A stretch of 64,000 nucleotides of DNA from Tepidibacter mesophilus (GTDB lineage Bacteria > Bacillota > Clostridia > Peptostreptococcales > Peptostreptococcaceae): positions 1-64,000 of the forward strand of contig NZ_BDQY01000014.1 in NCBI RefSeq assembly GCF_002724055.1, read 5' to 3'. Under the pieces are notes generated by a model. The model was not told where the DNA came from, ran no database searches, and worked only from the letters and a program-made list of their open reading frames with translations. Shown here piece by piece: positions 19,190 to 25,885 of the stretch. The position numbers were made by a program, and so were the translations under genes. The first letter of the stretch is position 1. Every line of letters starts with the position of its first letter.

Positions 19190-20401
19190 TTGCCCAATTA
19201 TAAGTATAGTGCTATAGATAAATCGGGTAAGAAGGTTGAAGGAAAGTATACAGCTAATTCAAAGGAAGAAGTTCTGACAATGTTAAGACAGAACAATTAT
19301 TATCCTATGAAAGTAGAAGAAGATAAAGGAAGTAAAGAGATAAAAATAGGAGATTCTTTGAGAAAAATAAAAACTAAAGATATAGCAATTTTTTGTAGAC
19401 AGTTTTATACATTATTAAATGCAGGTATTACAATAATAAACTGTTTGGAGATTTTAAGGCTTCAAACTGAGAATAAGAAATTTTCAAAAGTTATTGGAGA
19501 TGTTCATGATGATGTTCAAAAAGGACTTACATTCTCAGAAGGTCTTAAAAAACAAAAACATGTATTTCCAGAATTACTTATTAATATGGTAGAAGCAGGA
19601 GAAGTAAGTGGTAACTTAGATGTAATAATGGAGAGAATGTCTTTTCACTATGAAAAGGAAAATAAAATTAATAATAAAATAAAGGGTGCTATGGCATATC
19701 CTATAATATTAAGTATCGTAGCAGTTGTTGTAGTAACATTTTTATTAACATTTGTTATGCCTACCTTTGTAGGTATGTTTGAAAGTAGTGGGGTTGAACT
19801 ACCTCTTCCAACTAGAATACTTCTTGCTATAAGTAATACTATTAAAAATTACTGGTATATACATTTATTAACACTTTTTGTCGCAATTTATGCTATAATA
19901 AAATATGCAAAAAGTGAAAGAGGAAAGATACTAATAGGAATTATAAATTTTAGAATACCTATAGTTAAGGGAGTAACACAAAAAATAATAACATCAAGAT
20001 TTACAAGAACATTATCTACATTACTATCAAGTGGAGTACCTCTAATACAAGCACTTGAAATTGTAGCAAAGATTGTAGGTAATATAATCGTAGAAAAAGG
20101 AATAATTGAAGCTAAAGAAGAGGTTAGAAAAGGTATAGACCTTGCGAGTCCTCTTGAAAAGATAGGGGTATTTCCACCAATGGTTACTTCTATGATAAAG
20201 ATAGGAGAAGAATCAGGTTCTCTTGATGAGATACTAGAGAAAACAGCTGATTTTTATGATGAAGAATTAGAAACGGCATTGGGGCAGATAACAACATTGA
20301 TTGAGCCGATTATGATTATTGTTATGGGTGGTATAGTTGGATTTATAGTTGTGGCTATGATGTTACCAATGTTTGATATGATGAATACGATAGATATGTA
20401 A
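19190..20401 (+). CDS. pilC: type IV pilus inner-membrane platform PilC
   Basis: This is a 403-residue GspF/PilC platform protein that links the PilB/PilT motors to pilin. The frame starts with GTG 19181, but the AGGGGGTGA site at 19176-19184 favours TTG 19190, giving the usual start MPNYKYSAIDKSGKKVEG. Two repeated GspF domains are visible (FCRQFYTLLNAGITIINCLE and SRFTRTLSTLLSSGVPLIQA). They are joined by membrane helices at about 165-190 and 215-235, with a final helix IVMGGIVGFIVVAMMLPMF near the end. Confidence 0.93.
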   Translation: MPNYKYSAIDKSGKKVEGKYTANSKEEVLTMLRQNNYYPMKVEEDKGSKEIKIGDSLRKIKTKDIAIFCRQFYTLLNAGITIINCLEILRLQTENKKFSKVIGDVHDDVQKGLTFSEGLKKQKHVFPELLINMVEAGEVSGNLDVIMERMSFHYEKENKINNKIKGAMAYPIILSIVAVVVVTFLLTFVMPTFVGMFESSGVELPLPTRILLAISNTIKNYWYIHLLTLFVAIYAIIKYAKSERGKILIGIINFRIPIVKGVTQKIITSRFTRTLSTLLSSGVPLIQALEIVAKIVGNIIVEKGIIEAKEEVRKGIDLASPLEKIGVFPPMVTSMIKIGEESGSLDEILEKTADFYDEELETALGQITTLIEPIMIIVMGGIVGFIVVAMMLPMFDMMNTIDM

Positions 20402-20432
20402 AATTTACATAGCATTTTAAGCGTGAAACTAA

Positions 20433-20527
20433 AATTATTCATTTTTTTCTCTTGGGTTAAATAGTCATTTTAATTAAACATATAAGGGTAAATAACTATT
20501 TAAAAGTCGTTCAAAAAATGAATAATT
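20433..20527. repeat. nested inverted repeat (about 95 nt)
   Basis: The outer arms aattattcatttttt (20433-20447) and aaaaaatgaataatt (20513-20527) are perfect 15-bp reverse complements. The inner arms ttaaatagt (20457-20465) and actatttaa (20495-20503) are perfect 9-bp complements. The unit could fold as one long RNA hairpin or be a small non-autonomous mobile element. No T-run follows on the plus strand, so it is not a standard pilC terminator. Confidence 0.6.
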
Positions 20528-20640
20528 CTTAGTTTCTTTGATAGGATTTTAATGTGGATTTTTAACTTTATTAGTAAAAGTAATTTGATTAAGAAATTTT
20601 AACGAAAAAACTTGTTTTAAAGTTAACTTTAAGACTGTAT

Positions 20641-20720
20641 ATATTGGAAACTGTGAAGCGTCTTCTGTATTTGGGCACCTGGAGGATGTGGAGTGAGTGG
20701 TGCAACCGACCGCCAAGTAT
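20641..20720 (+). promoter_or_regulatory. c-di-GMP-II riboswitch of pilA
   Basis: The segment contains ggaaac followed by tgaag, then tttgggcacctg, and closes with ggtgcaaccgaccg. These match the order and spacing of the conserved core of class II cyclic di-GMP aptamers, as I recall them from the Clostridium acetobutylicum structure. The gggcac/ggtgc pairing is intact. The basal P1 helix is formed by attgg near 20643-20647 and ccaa at 20713-20716. A class II riboswitch also precedes pilA1 in Clostridioides difficile, where it turns the gene on. The 3' strand of P1 is shared with a terminator, so ligand binding should favour read-through. Confidence 0.9.
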
Positions 20721-20757
20721 TGAGCAATTATATTGTTTAAGTATTTGGCTTTTGCTT
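20712..20757 (+). terminator. riboswitch-controlled terminator
   Basis: The arm gccaagtattgagcaat (20712-20728) pairs with attgtttaagtatttggc (20732-20749) across a 3-nt loop, with G-U pairs and one bulge. It is followed by tttt and further T-rich sequence. Its 5' arm includes the ccaagta that closes P1 of the aptamer, so aptamer and terminator cannot form together. This is the expression platform of an ON switch. Confidence 0.85.
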
Positions 20758-20833
20758 TATATTTAGGATGATTACAATATTTTAAATTTAAGTATATTAT
20801 TGGCAAGGTAACAAAAGTATCAAGTATTTAAGG

Positions 20834-20869
20834 CAATAGAGTCGTAAGACTTGTTGGTGGCATGAGGAA
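20834..20869 (-). repeat. dispersed repeat, copy 1
   Basis: The plus-strand text caatagagtcgtaagacttg followed by ttggtggcatgag matches, with about 3 changes in 36, the reverse complement of 62296-62331. The centre agtcgtaagact is a small palindrome. It lies 40 nt upstream of the pilA start, after the riboswitch terminator. Confidence 0.65.
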
Positions 20870-20909
20870 ATGTGTAATGTTATACGAGGTTTTGAAAGGA
20901 GGTGAAATT

Positions 20910-21284
20910 ATGATAAAAGCGATTAAAAAAAGATTAAAGAATAAAAAAGGTTTTACATTAGTTGAATTAATAGTTGTAATTGCCATATTAGGTATTTTAG
21001 CCGCTATAATGGTACCAAAATTTACAGGGTTTAACACAAAAGCTAAACAACAAGCAGATGTGGCTAATATAAAAATAATACAGAATGCAGTTGAAGTGTA
21101 CGAAGCTGAAAAAGGTCATTATCCTACAACTGCAACGCAAATGACTAACTTAGTTGATGATTATTTAAAAGGAAGCGTTCCTGTGGCTCAAGAAGATACT
21201 ACTGAGGAATTTTATATGGGAACAGATGGGAAAGTTGAACTTAAAGCAGCAGCTGAAACGGGTGATTTAGAAGTAACAAAATAA
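20910..21284 (+). CDS. pilA: major type IV pilin PilA
   Basis: This is a 124-residue prepilin. The frame extends upstream to 20862, but AAAGGAGGTGA directly before ATG 20910 sets the start (MIKAIKKRLKNKKG). The leader is cut after the Gly of KKG, releasing FTLVELIVVIAILGILAAIM with the conserved Glu5 of the mature pilin and the hydrophobic assembly helix. The globular part is short (about 85 residues) and lacks a cysteine pair, which is common in clostridial pilins. Expression is behind a c-di-GMP-II riboswitch. It is followed by the prepilin peptidase. Confidence 0.95.
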   Translation: MIKAIKKRLKNKKGFTLVELIVVIAILGILAAIMVPKFTGFNTKAKQQADVANIKIIQNAVEVYEAEKGHYPTTATQMTNLVDDYLKGSVPVAQEDTTEEFYMGTDGKVELKAAAETGDLEVTK

Positions 21285-21379
21285 GAAGAATATAGCATCT
21301 AGTTAAAAGATATACAAACTATATACAAATAGCACAGTAGGAATATTGTGTTATTTGTATATATAAGGAGTTTATAATA

Positions 21380-22126
21380 ATGAATTTTATAATGTTAACC
21401 CTAGGCCTTCTCATAGGCTCATTTTTAAATGTATGTATATATAGAATACCAAGAAGCGAATCAATTTCATTTCCACCGTCTCATTGTCCAAAATGTAGAA
21501 CTAATCTAAAACCCATCGATTTAATCCCAGTAATAAGCTTTATTTGGACAAGGGGTAAGTGTAGATATTGTAGAGAAAAAATATCCATGAGATATCCTAT
21601 TGTTGAGATATTAAATGCTCTAATTTATTTAATATTATATCTAAAGTTTAGTATAACCATCTTATTCATAAAATATGCTCTTTTATCTAGTATTCTTGTA
21701 GTTATAAGTTTCATAGATTATGATTATCAAATTATACCTGACGAAGTCATAATATTTGGAATAATACTAAGTTTTATTATACATATAGGATATAATTTTA
21801 AAGGCAATATGTGGGATGGGATTGCAGGATTACTTATAGGTGGAGGATTGTTTTTGATTATTGCACTAGTAACTAATGCTATGGGTGGTGGAGATATCAA
21901 GCTCATGGGGATGTTAGGATTTAGTTTGGGATATAAATATATTCTTTTGATAACTTTATTATCTTTCATCATAGGTGCAATTGTATCGTTGATATTAATA
22001 TCTTTAAAAATAAAAAGCAGAAAAGATTTTATTCCGTTTGGGCCTTTTATAGCCATGGCGGCTTTTGTAACAATTTACTATGGAAATGAAATGATAAATT
22101 GGTATATACTCAAGATAATAAGCTAG
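21380..22126 (+). CDS. pilD: prepilin peptidase PilD
   Basis: This is a 248-residue membrane aspartyl protease that cuts the prepilin leader and N-methylates the new end. The start is ATG 21380 after AAGGAG. The cytoplasmic loop carries the four-cysteine zinc site (HCPKCRTN and KCRYCREK). The two catalytic Asp are in FIDYDYQIIPDE and in GGGDIKLMG. About seven hydrophobic helices follow, ending in FVTIYYGNEMINWYI. It sits between pilA and pilM, so its substrates include PilA and the three downstream minor pilins. Confidence 0.95.
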   Translation: MNFIMLTLGLLIGSFLNVCIYRIPRSESISFPPSHCPKCRTNLKPIDLIPVISFIWTRGKCRYCREKISMRYPIVEILNALIYLILYLKFSITILFIKYALLSSILVVISFIDYDYQIIPDEVIIFGIILSFIIHIGYNFKGNMWDGIAGLLIGGGLFLIIALVTNAMGGGDIKLMGMLGFSLGYKYILLITLLSFIIGAIVSLILISLKIKSRKDFIPFGPFIAMAAFVTIYYGNEMINWYILKIIS

Positions 22127-22145
22127 ATTAATAGGGGGGATAGAC

Positions 22146-23204
22146 TTGTTTAATAACAAAGTTTTGTCTATAGACATAGGAAGTAAAAATATAAAAATAG
22201 TAGTAGGAAAGCAAAGTAAAAATACTGTATTAGTTGAAAAAGCAGTTATGATAGAAACTCCTCCTAATTCATATAAAGATGGAAATATATTAAATATAGA
22301 AAAATTAAAATCTGTTATAACTGAATATATACAAAGTCAAAATATAAAAACTAAAAAGACAATTTTTACAGTGCAGAGTACATTGATTATAAACAGAGAA
22401 ATAACATTACCTGTTGCTAAAAAAGAAGAAGAAATGGATACAATGGTAAGATTTGAAATAGAGCAGTATTTACCAATTATGTTTGATGAGTATGTAATAG
22501 AGTACAAAATTTTAGAAACTTTTATTGAAGAAGGTATAAAAAAAGGAAGAATAATTGTAGCGGCACTTCCTAAAACAATAGCAGAAGATTGTTTGAAATT
22601 TATAAAAGAATTAAATTTAACTCCTGTAGCTTTAGATATGAATTCAAATGCTATATCTAAATTATGTGAATCAGAGGTTATAATTAATGATGAAAATTCC
22701 AGTTTAGATAAAACTGTTGCGGTTATAGATATAGGGCATAATCATATAAATTTGAATATGATTTCTAATGGAATAGTAGAATTTAGTCGGATTATACCTG
22801 TTGGAAGTAATGAAATAGATATAAATATTGCAAATATGCTTAATCTATCATTAGAAGAAGCTGAAAAAAGAAAAATAGAAAATTCTAATTTAAATAATAA
22901 CAATAGTCTTATTTCATTAGAAATGTTAAATGATGTAGTAAAAGACTCTGTTAATAATTGGATACAAGAAATTAGAAGATTATTCAGATATTATGAAAAT
23001 ACAAAAAGAGACAATAGAATAGAAGAAATATATTTATATGGTGGAGGATCACAGACTAAAGGATTAGAAGATTACTTTAAAAAAGAATTAAATATTGAAG
23101 TTGCAAAAATAGAAAAAATGTCCAATATAAAGCTTGGAAAAGAAGAACAAGATATAAAGCTTAGTCAATATTTAAATTGTATAGGATCAATTATACGAAA
23201 GTAG
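22146..23204 (+). CDS. pilM: pilus assembly protein PilM
   Basis: This is a 352-residue actin-like ATPase of the type IV pilus alignment complex, made in the cytoplasm and binding the N-terminus of PilN. It has a TTG start 4-6 nt after AGGGGGGAT. It shows the actin/FtsA fold phosphate loops: SIDIGSKNIKIVVG near the N-terminus, VAVIDIGHNHINLNM around residue 195 and YLYGGGSQTKGLEDYF near the C-terminus. pilN follows 10 nt later. Confidence 0.92.
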   Translation: MFNNKVLSIDIGSKNIKIVVGKQSKNTVLVEKAVMIETPPNSYKDGNILNIEKLKSVITEYIQSQNIKTKKTIFTVQSTLIINREITLPVAKKEEEMDTMVRFEIEQYLPIMFDEYVIEYKILETFIEEGIKKGRIIVAALPKTIAEDCLKFIKELNLTPVALDMNSNAISKLCESEVIINDENSSLDKTVAVIDIGHNHINLNMISNGIVEFSRIIPVGSNEIDINIANMLNLSLEEAEKRKIENSNLNNNNSLISLEMLNDVVKDSVNNWIQEIRRLFRYYENTKRDNRIEEIYLYGGGSQTKGLEDYFKKELNIEVAKIEKMSNIKLGKEEQDIKLSQYLNCIGSIIRK

Positions 23205-23214
23205 GTAGAGTGAC

Positions 23215-23775
23215 ATGAGAGATTTTAACTTTTTTTCACCATATATAGACCAAAACAAGAAATCAAAGAACAATAATATATTGATATTTTCAAGTGTAAT
23301 TATACTAATTATATGTATGTGTGGATTTACAGTATACACAAATAATAAAATTAAAAAATTAGAAGCAGAAAAAGCATATTATCAAGAGTATCTAGATTCG
23401 GAAAAAGTAGTTACAGATTTAAAAAAAGTAAATGAGAAAAAAAGAAAAATAGATATTATGAAAAAATACTATAGCGAAGTAAGTAATCTTAGCATAGACA
23501 TGAATAAATCAGATAAAATCAATACTATTTTAATGGATAGAATATCTTCGAAACTACCTACAAATTTATTTTTAAAGTCTATGAATATAGACGGATTAAA
23601 TGTAACTATACAGGGAGTATCAATGAATAGAACATCTATAGGGGAACTTGAATATAATTTGAAGCAATTAGAAATATTCAACTTTGTACATATATCTAAT
23701 ATAAACAAAGAATCAGATGAATCTCAAAACTTCACATTTGCCTTAAAGTGTATACTGAAGGGCGGTGAAATGTAG
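23215..23775 (+). CDS. pilN: pilus assembly protein PilN
   Basis: This is a 186-residue bitopic membrane protein. The short cytoplasmic N-terminus (MRDFNFFSPYI) is the usual PilM-binding segment. A membrane helix follows at about residues 21-40 (NNILIFSSVIILIICMCGF), then a coiled coil and a C-terminal ferredoxin-like domain (TNLFLKSMNIDGLNVTIQG). It belongs to the PilMNO subcomplex that spans the membrane. Its stop codon overlaps the GTG start of the next gene by one base. Confidence 0.88.
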   Translation: MRDFNFFSPYIDQNKKSKNNNILIFSSVIILIICMCGFTVYTNNKIKKLEAEKAYYQEYLDSEKVVTDLKKVNEKKRKIDIMKKYYSEVSNLSIDMNKSDKINTILMDRISSKLPTNLFLKSMNIDGLNVTIQGVSMNRTSIGELEYNLKQLEIFNFVHISNINKESDESQNFTFALKCILKGGEM

Positions 23776-25025
23776 TGAAATTAACTACAAGAGAAAAAAT
23801 CATGCTAATAATATTAGGGTTAATGCTTATTATAGGAGGATATTACAAATTTATATTAAGTCAACAGCTTATAAAGCTTGATAATATTGAGCAAGAGGTA
23901 ATAGATAAAAAAGCTGAGGTTGAAAGAGTTAAATTAGAAATATCTGAGAATAGTCCTGTGCATAAAAACTTTAAAATTATAAATGCTAAAATAAAATCAA
24001 TGACAAAACCTTTATTCCCAAGTATAAATCAAGAAAAAATAATAGTAATCTTAGATGAGATGCTTGCAGATGCTAACTTAGAAGGTAATTCGATTAGTTT
24101 TTCTGAGATAGATGTGAATGAAATTGATGTAAAAAAAGAAGAAGAAAAAGATAAAACTTATTTAATAAAAAATCTATTAGAAGAATATAAAGGTAATAAG
24201 AAAGAAAAAAATAATGAAGTAAGTAATGAAAATCAAGAAAATACAGAAAAACCAGATGAAAATAAGAGAGAAACTGAAAAAATGACTGCAACAATTAGTT
24301 ATAAAGGAAAATATAAAGATATAATTAATTTTTTAGAACAAATAGAAACTTATGATAAAAAAATACTTGTAAGTAGTATTTCAATATCTAAATCTAAAGA
24401 AAATAATACGGATGAAGAAGGAATTGTAACTGATGACAATAGTATAACAGGAAGTATTGCATTAGATTTTTATTCTGTTCCAAAAATTCATGAACAGGAC
24501 GAAGAGTATTTAAAGTGGGATTTTGATAATGGATATGGTAAAGATGACCCGTTTGTTCCTTTTAGTGGGTACTCTGAATATAATAAGAATAACAATATAG
24601 TTGTAAATAATGATTTTATTATGACTGTAAAGCCTATATCCTCAGATTTGCCTACTGTTATAATGGGAAGGGCGATGGATAAGCTAGGTAGAAGTTATGT
24701 ATACGCGGATAACCAAAATTTTGAAAATGTAGAATTTCAAATAGTTCAAGTTGATAAAAAATATTACTATAAATATAAAACTCAAGGAGAAGCTTACCCG
24801 CAAGATTATGAAAATGATATGATTGAATTTGACCCACATGGAACTACTGTAAATCTGAATATTATAAGTAATAAAAGGAATGGTCCTGAAGATAATAGTG
24901 GTATAAATTTATCCTTAATAAATAAAACAAATCTAAAATTAAATGTAAAAGTTGATTATGAAGATGATAAAAATCCTAGAGTAAAAGTAGTTAATAAGCT
25001 TGGAAGTGTTAAGGTGATAAAATGA
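23775..25025 (+). CDS. pilO: PilO-like pilus assembly protein
   Basis: This is a 416-residue protein with a GTG start overlapping the last base of pilN. A membrane helix covers about residues 9-27 (IMLIILGLMLIIGGYYKFIL). A coiled coil (LDNIEQEVIDKKAEVERVKL) and a PilO-type domain (PTLFPSINQEKIIVILDEML region and ISYKGKYKDIINFLEQIE) follow. It is about twice the usual PilO length. The extra parts are a highly charged Glu/Lys/Asn stretch at about residues 118-165 and an extracellular C-terminal domain of about 170 residues. The extension is unusual and could contact peptidoglycan or the minor pilins. Its position fixes the assignment more than sequence alone. Confidence 0.8.
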   Translation: MKLTTREKIMLIILGLMLIIGGYYKFILSQQLIKLDNIEQEVIDKKAEVERVKLEISENSPVHKNFKIINAKIKSMTKPLFPSINQEKIIVILDEMLADANLEGNSISFSEIDVNEIDVKKEEEKDKTYLIKNLLEEYKGNKKEKNNEVSNENQENTEKPDENKRETEKMTATISYKGKYKDIINFLEQIETYDKKILVSSISISKSKENNTDEEGIVTDDNSITGSIALDFYSVPKIHEQDEEYLKWDFDNGYGKDDPFVPFSGYSEYNKNNNIVVNNDFIMTVKPISSDLPTVIMGRAMDKLGRSYVYADNQNFENVEFQIVQVDKKYYYKYKTQGEAYPQDYENDMIEFDPHGTTVNLNIISNKRNGPEDNSGINLSLINKTNLKLNVKVDYEDDKNPRVKVVNKLGSVKVIK

Positions 25026-25873
25026 TAAAATCTAATAAAGGATTGACGTTGGTTGAACTTATTGTCAGTTTAGCAATACTTGGAATTATTATTGTGCCTC
25101 TTTCTACTTTTTTTGTGAATACAATAAAAATAAATAAAGACTCAGAAGATAGGCTGAAAGCAAATCAGTTAGCTGAAAAATATATCGAAAAGACAAAATT
25201 TAGTGATAGTATAGTTCATGAAAATAATAAGTTAACTATAAATACAAGTGATAATGGCTTTACAATAGATACTACTGCTCAACATAATGACAGTGTTGTA
25301 ACTTATAAGAAAGATGAAGGAGATTTTGTAGTATATAAAAAAGTAGAGACGCTAAAACATAAAATAAAAGAAGAAGATAAAAGTGAAGAACGATCAATAA
25401 CATATCATGGAGAAATGAAAATAGAAAAAGATAATGATACACAAGATAAAATTGTTTTTGAAGATAATACAGAAGAATATATTGAAGAAAACGAAACCAT
25501 AAAAATAGATGTACAAAAATATTCAGATACAGAAATAACTATAGCTTTTAACAACAAAAAGAAAACGGTAAATAATATAGATTTAAGTAACGAAGATATC
25601 AATATAAAACTAAACTGTAATGGAAATAAAAAAATAAATTTACAAGTATCTAGTTTGAATGAACCAAAAACTAATATATATATTATAAATTCTAAAGATA
25701 GCAATAATGAAATGATCATAGAAAAATCAATAGGAAAAGTATATATACATAAGAATATTTATGATAATACAGTAGCAAAAGAAGAAAATAATTGGGTATA
25801 TAAAATTACAATAACAGTACAAAAAAATAATAGAGAAATAACAAAATTAGTAGCACTAAAAAAGATAGATTAG
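25022..25873 (+). CDS. minor pilin (PilV/PilI-like prepilin)
   Basis: This is a 283-residue prepilin-like protein whose ATGA start overlaps the stop of the previous gene. The leader MIKSNKG is followed by LTLVELIVSLAILGIIIVPL, a classical N-methylation segment with Glu5. The large globular part is rich in Lys, Glu, Asp and Asn and has many short beta strands; no known adhesive domain was recognised. It is larger than PilA and probably sits at the pilus tip with the two following minor pilins. Confidence 0.85.
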   Translation: MIKSNKGLTLVELIVSLAILGIIIVPLSTFFVNTIKINKDSEDRLKANQLAEKYIEKTKFSDSIVHENNKLTINTSDNGFTIDTTAQHNDSVVTYKKDEGDFVVYKKVETLKHKIKEEDKSEERSITYHGEMKIEKDNDTQDKIVFEDNTEEYIEENETIKIDVQKYSDTEITIAFNNKKKTVNNIDLSNEDINIKLNCNGNKKINLQVSSLNEPKTNIYIINSKDSNNEMIIEKSIGKVYIHKNIYDNTVAKEENNWVYKITITVQKNNREITKLVALKKID

Positions 25874-25885
25874 GGGTAGATATGT

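Larger units (their letters stand above)
20402..20909 (+). other. regulatory region between pilC and pilA
   Basis: These 508 nt have no gene. In order they hold a nested inverted repeat (20433-20527), a c-di-GMP-II riboswitch (20641-20720), an overlapping terminator (20712-20757), a copy of a dispersed repeat (about 20834-20869) and the AAAGGAGGTGA ribosome site of pilA. The whole stretch appears devoted to controlling pilin expression separately from the motor genes. No clear promoter was found by eye. Confidence 0.75.

Noticed and set aside
20862..20909. Longer N-terminus for PilA
   Set aside because: The upstream codons overlap the repeat and the AAAGGAGGTGA site; prepilin leaders are short and the ATG at 20910 gives a normal one.
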